The notes under the pieces were generated by a model. The model was not told the DNA's origin, made no database searches, and saw only the letters and a program-made list of their open reading frames with translations. Position numbers and translations under genes: made by a program. A DNA stretch of 64,000 nucleotides from Paracoccaceae bacterium (GTDB taxonomy: Bacteria > Pseudomonadota > Alphaproteobacteria > Rhodobacterales > Rhodobacteraceae): NCBI GenBank assembly GCA_026989355.1, contig JALSJM010000002.1, forward strand, positions 248,001-312,000. Direction: 5' to 3'. Below, piece after piece: positions 46,621-56,369 of the stretch (within the stretch, counting starts at the first letter, position 1; each line of letters begins with the position of its first letter).

Positions 46621-48513
46621 ATGCACATATCAATGCCGATAGCCACTCTGGCAGAGGTGATCAATGAAGGAGGGATTCCTTCTCGGCACGGCATACCCGA
46701 AGATCCTCTGGGCGGTGGTGTGCCCGCTCGTCCGGCTGCTGCTTTCGAAAAGATGCTTGGCAGGGAGTTTACCGATTTCGCATTACCCCCGAAAGGGCGT
46801 TCATCCCTGCCTGCGAGCATGCCGGAGCGTTACGAACAGGCAGCCAGCTTGGCCCTGTCCGGGCATTCAGCGAACGAAGATCATCCCGTGCCCGTGGCTG
46901 CCGAACGGGGCTCCGTGGGTTTTTCCGGGCCGGGCGCACGGCCTTTTCTGTCGCGGCCCGCCGCTGCCTTGCAGATGAACGGACTCATGCTTGCCGCTGA
47001 CGGACAGGCCCGTGATCAGGGGTCGGCAGATCATTCCGTATCTCACGCCACAACTCATCCTCTTTCCCGGTCCGGGAAAATGCCGGAAGAGGGGGTGATC
47101 GGAGATGGCGAAAATGTGCCGACAGATCTGCCGGCTGTATTTCTGGTGCTTTCTGCATCGGGTGAAAAGCTTCCGGTGCAGCCGGCGTCTGTGCCACCGG
47201 CATTGCCGCAGGATCCGGCAGCAAAACCGGCTGCCGATATCCCTCTTTCGTTTGGGCCATCGAAAGAATCCGATCCGGTGCGGTCTGCCGCAGCCGAGAG
47301 GATTCCTCCGAGCTGGGCGGGCGGTTCGGAATATTTCGGCAATCGGGAGATGCGTCTTGCTTTGCCGCAACCGTCAGCGGATGACCCGGCTGGCGGTGCG
47401 CTGGTTGCAGACAGGAGCGGGCAGGGGAAATTCTTCGCCGAACACGGGTTGCCGACGGGTTCTCTTGCCGAAAACGCACCCCGGAACCGTGCTTTGCCTG
47501 CGTCCGCGCCGGCAATGGCGGATCTGATCCTGCCCGGCTTTCAGAAAAGTGCAGAGTTGCAAGGCGATGGTTCTGGCGGCGCCATGACGACGGCGCCCTT
47601 GTTGGCCGAAAGATCGTCGGGTTTCAGTCAATCTGATATTCCGCCGATGCCTTCTTCCGGATCTTCCGGGGGGCAGGGCGCAGTTCGGGCTGAAGATGGT
47701 TCGCAGCAAGCTGTCCGGCAGGTTTCATCCGGCACGGCGTTGCAGGCCCTGGCAGCCGATGCGGCCCCTGTTTCCAGACAGATATTGATGCATGGACCAG
47801 CCACGGAGCCGGTTACGGCGCTTTCCGAAACGGGTGCTTCCATTCCCGTGATGCAGGCTTCTGCCCGGATTACAGGCGTATCGGCCGAAACCGGTGGCAC
47901 AACCGGCCGGGAAGTGTTGCCGGTCCGGTTCGACGGACAGATCGCGGCGGATGCGGCCGGCGCCAGCGAAGTGTCGGCTGAACCGATATCCCAATCTTCG
48001 GAGCGGCCTCCGTTGCAGTTTGCAGAAGATGGCATGACACACGGGCGGATACCCGAAGCAACGGGTATGAACCGTAGCCATATGCAGCATGGCCTGTTGC
48101 CGATCGAGCGTCATGCCGCGTATCAGATCGCCATGGCCGCCGCACAGTTTTCCGAACGCCCCGTCGAACTGGTTCTTAGCCCCGAGGAACTCGGACGTGT
48201 CCGCATCACCCTTTCGCTGGGTGACAACAATGCAATCACGGTCAGCATTGTTGCCGACCGCCCCGATACCCTGGATCTGATGCGCCGCAACATCCCGGCA
48301 CTGGCGCAGGAATTCCGTGACATCGGCTATCAGAACGCATCGTTCAGCTTCGGCCCCGGCAGTGGCGAAAAAGGTGGCCTTCCGCAGGCGCATGGCAGCG
48401 CTGCAGCAGGCAGTTCGTCATCATCGGTGCCGGAAGAGAGCGATGTCTCGGCGCCTCCATCATCCGCCACCCTTGTACTTGACCCCCAGGACAGGCTCGA
48501 TCTGAGGTTGTAA
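46621..48513 (+). CDS. fliK: FliK, flagellar hook-length control protein
   Basis: A 630-residue protein with a long, Pro/Ala/Ser/Gly-rich, poorly conserved N-terminal part and the conserved C-terminal domain (ERPVELVLSPEELGRVRITL, then VADRPDTLDLMRRNIPAL and LAQEFRDIGYQNASFSFG). FliK measures hook length and switches the export specificity. The ATG at 46621 is preferred over a GTG twelve codons upstream. It precedes flgD by 24 bp. Confidence 0.9.
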   Translation: MHISMPIATLAEVINEGGIPSRHGIPEDPLGGGVPARPAAAFEKMLGREFTDFALPPKGRSSLPASMPERYEQAASLALSGHSANEDHPVPVAAERGSVGFSGPGARPFLSRPAAALQMNGLMLAADGQARDQGSADHSVSHATTHPLSRSGKMPEEGVIGDGENVPTDLPAVFLVLSASGEKLPVQPASVPPALPQDPAAKPAADIPLSFGPSKESDPVRSAAAERIPPSWAGGSEYFGNREMRLALPQPSADDPAGGALVADRSGQGKFFAEHGLPTGSLAENAPRNRALPASAPAMADLILPGFQKSAELQGDGSGGAMTTAPLLAERSSGFSQSDIPPMPSSGSSGGQGAVRAEDGSQQAVRQVSSGTALQALAADAAPVSRQILMHGPATEPVTALSETGASIPVMQASARITGVSAETGGTTGREVLPVRFDGQIAADAAGASEVSAEPISQSSERPPLQFAEDGMTHGRIPEATGMNRSHMQHGLLPIERHAAYQIAMAAAQFSERPVELVLSPEELGRVRITLSLGDNNAITVSIVADRPDTLDLMRRNIPALAQEFRDIGYQNASFSFGPGSGEKGGLPQAHGSAAAGSSSSSVPEESDVSAPPSSATLVLDPQDRLDLRL

Positions 48514-48537
48514 TTCGTATCTGAAAGGAAAACAGCA

Positions 48538-49209
48538 ATGGTTACCGTTCCGCCTTCAGGCCCACCCTCACCTGCTCCACAGATATCCGGAAATTCCGCC
48601 CAGGCGCAAAACAACGCGCTTTCCGGAGATTTCGATACCTTCCTCAAGATGCTCACGATCCAGATGCAGAATCAGGATCCTTTCAATCCGATCAAGTCGG
48701 AAGAATTTGCCGTTCAGCTTGCCACGTTCTCCGGGGTTGAGCAGCAGATCAAGACAAACAAGCTTCTGGAAACGCTTGCCGGAGGGTTTTCGGGAAACAG
48801 TCTTGTTCAACTGGCCGGCTGGGTGGGCATGGAGGCGCGTGCACAGATGCCGGCCCGTTTCGCGGGCAGTCCCGTGACGATCTTCCCTGCCCCGCATCAG
48901 GATGCCGATCAGGCGGTGCTTGTCGTGCGGGATGTAACTGGCGCGGAAGTCAGCCGCAGTGCCATTGGTCTTTCGGGTGCAGCTGTCGAATGGGCCGGTG
49001 TCAGCGAAAGCGGTCAACCCTTCCCGCCCGGCATCTACAGTTTCAGTGTTGAAAGCTACAAGGAGGGAAAATCGCTGGGCACGAAACACGCCGAAATCTT
49101 TGCCACCATCCGAGAAGTGCGCCTTGAAGACGACAAGGCTGTTCTGGTAATGGACAGCGGCGAGAAAGTGACGGCAGAAGACATCACTGCGCTGCGCACG
49201 CCCGGCTGA
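48538..49209 (+). CDS. flgD: FlgD, hook-capping scaffold protein
   Basis: A 223-residue protein with the N-terminal FlgD block DFDTFLKMLTIQMQNQDPFN, then EEFAVQLATFSGVEQQIKTN, and C-terminal Ig-like strands (PFPPGIYSFSVESYKEG). FlgD caps the growing hook. It is the second gene of fliK-flgD, the usual pairing. Confidence 0.95.
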   Translation: MVTVPPSGPPSPAPQISGNSAQAQNNALSGDFDTFLKMLTIQMQNQDPFNPIKSEEFAVQLATFSGVEQQIKTNKLLETLAGGFSGNSLVQLAGWVGMEARAQMPARFAGSPVTIFPAPHQDADQAVLVVRDVTGAEVSRSAIGLSGAAVEWAGVSESGQPFPPGIYSFSVESYKEGKSLGTKHAEIFATIREVRLEDDKAVLVMDSGEKVTAEDITALRTPG

Positions 49210-49474
49210 ACACAGGTGCGGAGCTGACAGGCAGCCGATATGCCCTTCTTTTCGTGTCGGGCAGGTCCGCTGTCCTGCGGGCTTCATGCAAGGCAGCAGC
49301 AGCGGTGTGCGGCGTTTCGGCTTGCCCGGGCGCCGGGTTCGACCTTTCATGCGGGTTCGGGCAAGGGTGTTGACCGGCGCAAAGCACCGTTTGCCGGGGT
49401 TCAAGTGTCCGGGGTTGACAACCTTCCCTTTCGGTTTCCTGTTAGCCATTCCCGCAACCGAAGGAACCGAACCG
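49210..49474. other. Gap between flgD and the kinase gene
   Basis: No gene is convincing in these 265 bp. GCAGG-N8-CCTGC (49261-49278) could form a short hairpin without a T-run. TTGACA occurs at about 49416 but without a matching -10 at 16-18 bp. The upstream extension of the next frame through this gap has no family resemblance. Confidence 0.4.
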
Positions 49475-50395
49475 ATGGCCCAGCATGCCACCGCCAGGGC
49501 AGTTACAAGGGGCAACACCCCCCCGACCTTGCTGTTCGGGGCGCTTCAACAGGCCGGGGCCATTCCGGCCAACGCATCCTGGAAAAGGCTTTCGGGGGGG
49601 CGCAGCAATCATGTGTGGCGGGTGCGATGGTCCGGAGCCGATGTGGTGGTCAAGCTTTTCCCGAAAACCGGCATGAAGAACCCGCTGTTTCCGAATTGTC
49701 CGATTACCGAATACCAGGCGCTCGGACGGTTTGCACCACTGGGCCTCGCACCAGAACCTTCCGGATTTGTCGAAACGGGGGCCGGGTCCTGTCTGATCTA
49801 TGAATATCAGCCGGGCCGCCCTGGTGCATGCACCCCAAAGGCCGCTGGTCGCCTGTTGCGCCGACTGCATATGGTGCCGGCAGATTGCCGGGCACAGGCC
49901 CTGCGCCGGATTGCCTCGGGCGCACATGCACTTCGCTTGCAAGCGCGAGCCATTCTGACCCGGTGCCCGGCGGGCATGGCGCGATGCCTGGCTGCGTTGA
50001 TGCCGCAAGGCGATGTGCCGCCGCTGATGTCACCCGTGCCGGTTCATGGTGATGCGGTTCCGGGAAACATGATCCAGAAAGATGACGGCAGGCTCGTGCT
50101 GATCGATTGGCAATGCCCCGCGTTGGGTGATCCTTGCGAAGATCTGGCCATGTTTCTTTCTCCGGCCATGCGTTTTCTTTATGGCGCGCGATCGCTTTCC
50201 CGTGCAGAAGAGAATATCTTTCTGGCGGCATATGGCGATCCCACGGCTGTGGCGCGCTATCGCCGCCTGGCGGCGTTCTTCCATTGGCGGATGGCTGCCT
50301 ATTGTTTGTGGCGTGCCGCCCGGGGCGCACATGATTACGGGCGCGCCCTGCCGCTCGAGATCATGGCGCTGAAACGCAGCCGGAACCGACACTAA
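49475..50395 (+). CDS. Choline/thiamine kinase-like phosphotransferase
   Basis: A 306-residue protein of the aminoglycoside/choline kinase fold. It has a small N-lobe ([17 protein letters not shown], then VVKLFPKTG) and the catalytic and metal motifs [14 protein letters not shown] and [21 protein letters not shown]. The loop reads HGD-x3-N rather than HxD-x4-N of classical antibiotic kinases, closer to choline/ethanolamine or thiamine kinases. The start ATG has AAGGA nine bases upstream. It ends 4 bp inside the convergent fmt gene. Substrate unknown. Confidence 0.85.
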   Translation: MAQHATARAVTRGNTPPTLLFGALQQAGAIPANASWKRLSGGRSNHVWRVRWSGADVVVKLFPKTGMKNPLFPNCPITEYQALGRFAPLGLAPEPSGFVETGAGSCLIYEYQPGRPGACTPKAAGRLLRRLHMVPADCRAQALRRIASGAHALRLQARAILTRCPAGMARCLAALMPQGDVPPLMSPVPVHGDAVPGNMIQKDDGRLVLIDWQCPALGDPCEDLAMFLSPAMRFLYGARSLSRAEENIFLAAYGDPTAVARYRRLAAFFHWRMAAYCLWRAARGAHDYGRALPLEIMALKRSRNRH

Positions 50396-51291
50396 CGCAG
50401 CCGTTCTGGCAATGCCTTGCCACGCAGGAATTCTTCTGCCGACAGTGCCAGCTTTCCTGGTCGTTGTGCCTCCAGGATTTCAACCGCGTTTTCACCGCAG
50501 GCCACCGTGAAGCCCTTCAGAACCTCGCCTGGAGCAGCTTTGCCTCTGGCCGGACGGCTGCGCAGAAGTTTCACCCGCTCATCCCCGATCATGCACCAGG
50601 CACCGGGAAAGGGACTGAGCCCGCGGATATGGCGATCAACATCATCAGCCGGGCGTCTCCAGTCGATCCGCGTTTCTGCCTTGTCGATCTTCCGGGCATA
50701 GGTGATGCCTTCCTGCGGCTGGGCTCTGGGTTCCAGTTCGTCCAGCCGTTCAAGCGTTGTCACGATCAGATCGGCACCCATTCGCGAAAGGCGGTCATGC
50801 AAGGCAGCGGTGGTGTCTTCGGGTGTGATCGCCGTGCGTTTGCAGATCAGCACCGGGCCGGTATCAAGCCCTTCATCCATCTGCATGATACACACGCCTG
50901 TTTCGTTATCGCCCGCCATGATTGCGCGGTGAATGGGCGCGGCACCCCGCCAACGGGGCAAAAGAGAGGCATGAATGTTGAGGCATCCATGTCTCGGGGC
51001 CTCAAGCACAGGCTGTGGCAGGATCAGCCCATAGGCGGCTACCACCGCAACATCGGGTTGAAGTTCGGCAAATTCGGCCTGCGCTTCGGCATCTTTCAGC
51101 GAGACGGGATGACGAACGGAAAGGCCCAGTTCTTCGGCGCGCAGATGCACGGATGAGGGACGTGCCTTTCTGCCACGCCCTGCCGGCCGTGGCGGTTGGG
51201 TATAGACGGCCGCGATTTCATGTCCGGCCTCGGTCAGCGCACTCAGCGCCGGCACCGCGAAATCCGGTGTTCCCATGAAAACCAGACGCAT
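50392..51291 (-). CDS. fmt: Methionyl-tRNA formyltransferase
   Basis: Transfers formyl from 10-formyl-THF to initiator Met-tRNA. It begins [19 protein letters not shown] and has the catalytic Asn/His region [20 protein letters not shown] and [13 protein letters not shown]. Length 299 aa is normal. It lies 10 bp downstream of def, the usual def-fmt unit that adds and removes the formyl group. Confidence 0.96.
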   Translation of the reverse strand: MRLVFMGTPDFAVPALSALTEAGHEIAAVYTQPPRPAGRGRKARPSSVHLRAEELGLSVRHPVSLKDAEAQAEFAELQPDVAVVAAYGLILPQPVLEAPRHGCLNIHASLLPRWRGAAPIHRAIMAGDNETGVCIMQMDEGLDTGPVLICKRTAITPEDTTAALHDRLSRMGADLIVTTLERLDELEPRAQPQEGITYARKIDKAETRIDWRRPADDVDRHIRGLSPFPGAWCMIGDERVKLLRSRPARGKAAPGEVLKGFTVACGENAVEILEAQRPGKLALSAEEFLRGKALPERLR

Positions 51292-51301
51292 GGTTCTTTC
51301 C

Positions 51302-51829
51302 TCAGGCCTTTTCGCGTGCTCGCTCGCGCTTGAGCTTGATCATCTTGCGGGTGATCAGCTGGCGTTTCAGCGGCTTCAGGTAATCAATGAACAGCACCCC
51401 GTTCAGATGATCGATTTCGTGCTGAACGCAAGTGGCCCAGAGGCCGTCGAAATCCTGCTGGCATTCTTCACCCCGGGTATCGATCCAGCGCACAGTCACT
51501 TCGGCCGGGCGAGTCACTTCGGAAAACTGTTCGGGGATTGAAAGGCATCCTTCTTCATAGGTGTTCAGATTGTCGGATTTGGCGATCACTTCCGGGTTGA
51601 ACATCACGATGGGTGCGCGAGGCGCATCCTTGTCGCGCTGGGCATCCAGCACGATCAGGCGCTTCAGCACCCCCACCTGGGGTGCGGCAAGGCCTATGCC
51701 CGGTGCGTCATACATGGTTTCAAGCATGTCCTGGGAAAGCCTGTGCAGCTCGCCGGTGATGTCCTTGACCGGGGGGCAGACCTTCTTGAGGCGCGGATCG
51801 GGGTGAATAAGGATCGGGCGTATGGTCAT
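51302..51829 (-). CDS. def: Peptide deformylase
   Basis: Metal-dependent removal of the N-formyl group. All three motifs are present: [20 protein letters not shown] (with the metal Cys) and [12 protein letters not shown] (HExxH, second and third ligands). From [15 protein letters not shown] the protein is 175 aa. Two further ATGs lie just upstream. Divergent from the patB-type gene. Confidence 0.96.
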   Translation of the reverse strand: MTIRPILIHPDPRLKKVCPPVKDITGELHRLSQDMLETMYDAPGIGLAAPQVGVLKRLIVLDAQRDKDAPRAPIVMFNPEVIAKSDNLNTYEEGCLSIPEQFSEVTRPAEVTVRWIDTRGEECQQDFDGLWATCVQHEIDHLNGVLFIDYLKPLKRQLITRKMIKLKRERAREKA

Positions 51830-51924
51830 GCACATCATTTAGGGCAAGGGGGGGATCTGCGCAACGCCTCTTGCGCCCGCCGTTCTTTGCGCTAGTTTGA
51901 TCCCGAATTTCCAGGAGGCCTCAT

Positions 51925-53097
51925 GTGAATTTCGATTGCAATATTGACCGCCGCAAGACCCATTCCCTGAAATGGGACATGATGGAATCCATCTACGGCG
52001 TGCCAGAGCAAGACGGGCTGCCCATGTGGGTGGCCGATATGGATTTCCAGGCACCCGGATGCATTCGGACAGCCCTGCAGAAGATGGTTGATCACGGGGT
52101 GTTCGGTTATTATGGCGATGACGAAAGCTATCGTGATGCGATCTGCTGGTGGATGGCCGAGCGCCACGGCTGGGAAGTGGACTCTGCTGCAATCTTTACC
52201 ACCCACGGGTTGGTGAACGGCACGGCATTGTGTATCGAGGCCTTCACCCGGCCAGGCGATGAGGTGGTGTTGTTCACTCCGGTCTACCATGCGTTCGCCC
52301 GGGTGATCCGTGCCAGCGGACGACGTGTGAAGGAATGCCCGTTGCTGATGCGCGACGGTCGTTACGAAATGGATTTCGATGCCTGTGATGCGCTGATGAC
52401 GGGCAACGAGAAGATGGTCATTCTTTGTTCACCGCACAATCCCGGGGGGCGGGTGTGGCGCCACGAGGAACTGCGCGCAATGGCCGGGTTTGCCCTTCGC
52501 CATGATCTGGTGCTGGTATCGGATGAGATCCACCATGATCTGGTGATGCCGGACTACCGGCATATTCCAATGGCCGTAGCCGCGCCCGATGTTTCCGACA
52601 GGCTGATAATGCTGACCGCGCCGAGCAAGACCTTCAACATCGCTGGTGGACACAGCGGCAACGTGATCATTCATGATCCGGCCCTGCGCAAGCGTTTTAG
52701 CGACACCATGGCCAGGTTTGGCATATCGGCAAACAGTTTCGGATTGGCGATGACAGAAGCCGCCTACAGCCCCGAAGGGGCCAGGTGGGTGGACCAGCTG
52801 GTGTGCTATCTGGATCGAAACCGGCGCCTGTTTGATGAAGGCATAAATGCTATTCCCGGGCTGCGGTCGATGCCATTGGAAGCTACCTATCTGGCCTGGG
52901 TCGATTTCTCGGGCACCGGCATGGGGCAGGATGAAATACTGCGTCGTGTTGAACAGGGGGCAAAGATTGCTTCCAACCACGGCGAAAGCTTCGGAAAAGG
53001 CGGCGAGAGCTTCCTTCGCTTCAATCTGGCCACTCCCCGGGCGCGGGTGGAAGATGCGGTTGCCCGCATGAGATCGGCTTTCGCCGACCTGCAATAG
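51925..53097 (+). CDS. patB: PatB/MalY-type cystathionine beta-lyase (C-S lyase)
   Basis: PLP-dependent enzyme of the aminotransferase I fold, 390 aa. It begins NFDCNIDRRKTHSLKWDMME and has LPMWVADMDFQAP, the phosphate-cradle region FTTHGLVNGTALCIEAF, CSPHNPGGRVW and the PLP lysine in LTAPSKTFNIAGGHSGN. The family cleaves C-S bonds of cystathionine and related thioethers. GTG is the start: AGGAGG ends six bases before it, and the ATG two bases upstream is immediately followed by a stop codon. Confidence 0.93.
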   Translation: MNFDCNIDRRKTHSLKWDMMESIYGVPEQDGLPMWVADMDFQAPGCIRTALQKMVDHGVFGYYGDDESYRDAICWWMAERHGWEVDSAAIFTTHGLVNGTALCIEAFTRPGDEVVLFTPVYHAFARVIRASGRRVKECPLLMRDGRYEMDFDACDALMTGNEKMVILCSPHNPGGRVWRHEELRAMAGFALRHDLVLVSDEIHHDLVMPDYRHIPMAVAAPDVSDRLIMLTAPSKTFNIAGGHSGNVIIHDPALRKRFSDTMARFGISANSFGLAMTEAAYSPEGARWVDQLVCYLDRNRRLFDEGINAIPGLRSMPLEATYLAWVDFSGTGMGQDEILRRVEQGAKIASNHGESFGKGGESFLRFNLATPRARVEDAVARMRSAFADLQ

Positions 53098-53117
53098 CAA
53101 AAGCAAGCGTCATGTTC

Positions 53118-53158
53118 CCGGATGGTTGCGGTGCAGACAGGATCGCAACCATATCCGG
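53118..53158. repeat. Long inverted repeat downstream of patB
   Basis: CCGGATGGTTGCG (53118-53130) pairs with CGCAACC plus ATCCGG (53144-53158) with a two-base AT bulge, giving a 13-bp stem around a 13-base loop. There is no T-run. It lies 20 bp behind the patB stop, between convergent genes, so a bidirectional terminator or message-stabilising hairpin is plausible. Confidence 0.6.
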
Positions 53159-53275
53159 CTGATGCCGTATTTCGCAAATGGCGAAGCCCTCACCCTGCCA
53201 GAGCGCAGATTTCGGTGCCGGAATCGAAAACCAGCGGCGTATCACGCCGACCGGAGCAAAAACCGAAACCCGATC

Positions 53276-53626
53276 CTAACCCTGCCCCAGAAGGGCAATG
53301 GGCGCATCGTCCGGGCGCACGAAATCAAGCGGTGCCTTGTCCTTCGCTTCCGTCACCCGCTTGAATTCATAGCTTGTCACGTCGTTTTCCTTTTCCGAGG
53401 CAACGATCAGGCATTGATACAGGTGCCGCCCACCCTCGTAAAGGTCAACCAGACCACGCAGATGCGGTGCGTTCTCGGCATCAAGAGCAAAACCCGTACC
53501 CCAGAACTTCAACACCGGAAACACTTCGTTATCCGTATGCACGCGCAGGCGGCTCTTGCGATAGAGATCACGCTTCCGGGCCTTCTCCAGCCCTTCGCGC
53601 ACTTCCTTCGGCAGAAATTCAAACAT
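53276..53626 (-). CDS. Conserved hypothetical protein
   Basis: A 116-residue soluble, basic protein starting MFEFLPKEVREGLEKARKRD, with VFPVLKFWGTGFALDAENAP, HLRGLVDLYEGGRHLYQCLI and a C-terminal DFVRPDDAPIALLGQG. I associate this sequence type with Rhodobacterales genomes but know no function. No membrane segment, metal-binding cluster or catalytic motif is obvious. It lies behind cobM in the same direction (102-bp gap) and convergent with patB. Confidence 0.8.
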   Translation of the reverse strand: MFEFLPKEVREGLEKARKRDLYRKSRLRVHTDNEVFPVLKFWGTGFALDAENAPHLRGLVDLYEGGRHLYQCLIVASEKENDVTSYEFKRVTEAKDKAPLDFVRPDDAPIALLGQG

Positions 53627-53688
53627 CGGTTCACCCCCAGTGCGGTCAGAATGCCATGTTCGTGGTGAACGTCAAGTTACCGGCCGGG

Positions 53689-53723
53689 AAAACCACGCAG
53701 GGCGGCGGGCGGTTGCGCGGTTT
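53689..53723 (-). terminator. Possible weak terminator downstream of cobM
   Basis: On the minus strand AAACCGCG and CGTGGTTT can pair over 8 bp (one G-U) around an 18-base loop, followed by only one or two further T residues. It starts 5 bp after the cobM stop and may end the leftward cobalamin transcript; the short T-run makes this tentative. Confidence 0.35.
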
Positions 53724-53728
53724 CGTCT

Positions 53729-54520
53729 TCAGGTATTGTTTTCTTCGATCAGATCAACACCCGCAACGGGGCGCAAAACATGAGGTCTGGCCGGATCATA
53801 CAGGGCTGAGTCCTTGAAATCTTTAGAATTTCCAAGCGCCGGGCCCACCAGGATCAGTGCTGTGCGGGTGATCTTTTCGGCACGAACCTTCCGACGGATA
53901 TCTTGCAGGGTACCGCGAATCAGCATCTGCTCGGGCCAGCCGATCCGATAAGCCACCACCACCGGGCAGTCGGGGCCGTAATGGGGGGTCAATACACGCT
54001 CGATCTCGCGCATGTTGCGCACGCCCAGATGGATGGCAAGCGTTGCGCCGGTGCGAGCGAAGTTTTCAAGAGTTTCGCCCCCGGGCATGGCAGTTGATTG
54101 CATGGAAACCCGGGTCAGGATCACCGACTGCGCAATTTCGGGAATCGTCAGTTCCTGCCCAAGAGCCGCGGCTGCGGCCGCATAGGCGGGCACGCCAGGG
54201 ATGATCTGGTAGGGAATGCCATCCGCTTTCAGGCGTCGGATCTGCTCGGCGATTGCCCCGTAAAGCGATGGATCGCCTGAATGCACGCGGGCCACGTTCC
54301 GGCCTTGTTCATGCGCGGCACGGATTTCGGCGTGGATTTCATCAAGTGTCATTGCTGCGGTATCCAGAATCCGCGCGCCTTCCGGTGCGCCAGACACCAC
54401 TTCGGGCGGCACCAGTGATCCTGCATAAAGGCATATCGGACATGCTGCGATCAGGCGCTGCGCCTTCAGGGTCAGAAGTTCCGGATCTCCGGGCCCTGCA
54501 CCGATGAAATAAACCGTCAT
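53729..54520 (-). CDS. cobM: CobM, precorrin-4 C11-methyltransferase
   Basis: SAM-dependent methylase of corrin ring synthesis. Motifs: MTVYFIGAGPGDPELLTLKA, CLYAGSLVPPEVV, VARVHSGDPSLYGAIAEQIR, IIPGVPAYAAAAAALGQELT and LTRVSMQSTAMPGGETLENF. Length 263 aa is normal. The start at 54518-54520 has a GGATCTGG stretch upstream. Last gene of the leftward cobalamin run, 55 bp behind cbiG-cobJ. Confidence 0.95.
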   Translation of the reverse strand: MTVYFIGAGPGDPELLTLKAQRLIAACPICLYAGSLVPPEVVSGAPEGARILDTAAMTLDEIHAEIRAAHEQGRNVARVHSGDPSLYGAIAEQIRRLKADGIPYQIIPGVPAYAAAAAALGQELTIPEIAQSVILTRVSMQSTAMPGGETLENFARTGATLAIHLGVRNMREIERVLTPHYGPDCPVVVAYRIGWPEQMLIRGTLQDIRRKVRAEKITRTALILVGPALGNSKDFKDSALYDPARPHVLRPVAGVDLIEENNT

Positions 54521-54575
54521 TTCCAGATCCTTTCGAGTGATCCGCAATTATTCTGCCGAAGGCGTTCCATGGGGG

Positions 54576-56369
54576 TTATCCGTCGATCCGTTTGGCATAG
54601 CCGCGCGGGGTGAACATGCGAGGCCCTTCTCCGAGGCTGGCCAGCCGGCTTCTGGACGAACCGACCAGAACCAGCGTCAGCATGTCCACCTCGTCAACCT
54701 GCAGATCGGCCAGCTGGCGATACAGCAGGTTTTCTTCAGGGCGGCCAAGGCTTGACGCAAGCAATACCGGAGTATTGGCAGGGCGGTGTGCAAGCAGGAT
54801 GTCGCGGGCTTCGGTCAGCAAACTGCGTCGGCGTCTTGAAACGGGATTGTAAAAGGCGATCACGAAATCCCCTTCGGCGGCGGCATGGAGGCGCCTGATG
54901 ATATCTTCGCGCGGGGTCAGGAGATCGGACAGCGAGATGGCACAGAAATCATGGCCAAGCGGTGCCCCGGCGCGCGCGGCAGCCGCCTGCAGCGCCGATA
55001 TGCCGGGCGCGACGATCACTTCGGAACGGCGCGCGGCATCGCTCACGCCTGCATTTTCCGGGGTGCGGTCGAGAAGTTCGAATACCAGCGCACCCATGGC
55101 GTAAATTCCCGCATCTCCTGAGCATACCAAGGCAATGTTGCGCCCCTTGCCGGCCTCTTCAAGGGCATAGCGGCAGCGTGCCTCTTCCCCCCCGAGGGGA
55201 AAATCGCGCCGGGGTTTCCCGGCAACCGGGGGGCCCAGAAGATCGATATAAAGCCCGTATCCCACCAGTTCATCGGCTTCTGCGATCAGGCGGCTGGCTT
55301 CGGGTGTGCGCCAGGCTGCCTGTCCCGGGCCGATTCCCACCACCGCAAGCCGCCCGCGGGCGCGCCCGGCATGGGTGACGATCGGCTCTGGTGCGCGCGC
55401 CAGGGCCGCAGTGCAACTGGCGTTCCTGCATTTTTCCACGGCCAGAACGCCTTTGTTTCCTGCGGCAGCCAGTGCCGCCCCTTCGGCTACGCCGGGGCAT
55501 CCCACTTCAGCGCGTACCACTTCCGAAGGATTGGCCAGGCGCCCTTCTTCCCGGGCCAGTTCTCCGGCCGAAAACAGCCTCAGGGGGATACCCAGCCGGT
55601 GCGCCAGTGCATTCACGGCGGGTTCATCGGCTTTCAGGTCAAGGGTATTGACGCTGGCCACCGCGCCCGGTGCGATCCCGGCGTCGCTCAGCACCCTTTG
55701 CACCAGCTGCCACAGTTCATCGGGGCTGGCACCGCGTGCGCAGCCAACTCCCAGTGCGAACTGCTTCGGATGATAGACAAGCCGCTTTTCGCTTCCCTTT
55801 GCAGGGGCTTCGCTTACACGGATTTCCAGCGTGCCGTTGGCGGTATCGGGCAGGTTGAACAGCCGCTCGCCCGTTTGGCGCAGGCTTGCACCTGAAAGAA
55901 GCGCGGCCATCATCTTTCTGGCGTCCGAAGGATTGGCCAGCCGATACCCCGGGGGCGGTTCATCAAGAGCAACGCCAAGCGCTGTATCGCCTGCAGTGGT
56001 GATAGCGGCATTCGCTTCCAGGGTTTCGGCGATTTGTCGTGCCATCCGGTTGGCGCCGCGATGCCCGCCCAGAAGTGGCACGACCACTGCTCCATCGTCG
56101 GAAATCGAAAGCACCGGCGGTTCGGCATGCTTGTCGGTCAGCAGCGGGGCTACGGCCCGGATCAGGATGCCGCTGGCACATACCCCCACTATGGGAATTC
56201 CCGAGGCAAACAGCGTGCGGATATGCTCGAGCGCATCGGGAAAGAAGACATCGGCCCGTGCCACCCGGCCTTCACGGCCATGCAGCGGCACGCCAAGCGC
56301 ATCCGCCACGCCGCGCGCCACCGTTTCGCCTGTCCGGGACAGGCATATGACAACCGGATCTAGAGCCAC
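54576..56369 (-). CDS. cobJ: CbiG-CobJ fusion: precorrin-5A hydrolase plus C17-methyltransferase
   Basis: A 597-residue fusion. Residues 1 to about 340 are CbiG-like: VVICLSRTGETVARGVADAL at the start, VGVCASGILIRAVAPLLTDK, LLGGHRGANRMARQIAE, and a CobE-like end with VGCARGASPDELWQLV and VGCPGVAEGAALAAAG. Residues from about 345 are a CobJ/CbiH methylase (LAVVGIGPGQAAWRTPEASR, NIALVCSGDAGIYAMGALVF, DFCAISLSDLLTPREDI, FYNPVSRRRR). CobJ performs C17 methylation and ring contraction; CbiG removes the two-carbon fragment in the anaerobic route. It overlaps cobI by 10 bp. Confidence 0.92.
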   Translation of the reverse strand: MALDPVVICLSRTGETVARGVADALGVPLHGREGRVARADVFFPDALEHIRTLFASGIPIVGVCASGILIRAVAPLLTDKHAEPPVLSISDDGAVVVPLLGGHRGANRMARQIAETLEANAAITTAGDTALGVALDEPPPGYRLANPSDARKMMAALLSGASLRQTGERLFNLPDTANGTLEIRVSEAPAKGSEKRLVYHPKQFALGVGCARGASPDELWQLVQRVLSDAGIAPGAVASVNTLDLKADEPAVNALAHRLGIPLRLFSAGELAREEGRLANPSEVVRAEVGCPGVAEGAALAAAGNKGVLAVEKCRNASCTAALARAPEPIVTHAGRARGRLAVVGIGPGQAAWRTPEASRLIAEADELVGYGLYIDLLGPPVAGKPRRDFPLGGEEARCRYALEEAGKGRNIALVCSGDAGIYAMGALVFELLDRTPENAGVSDAARRSEVIVAPGISALQAAAARAGAPLGHDFCAISLSDLLTPREDIIRRLHAAAEGDFVIAFYNPVSRRRRSLLTEARDILLAHRPANTPVLLASSLGRPEENLLYRQLADLQVDEVDMLTLVLVGSSRSRLASLGEGPRMFTPRGYAKRIDG

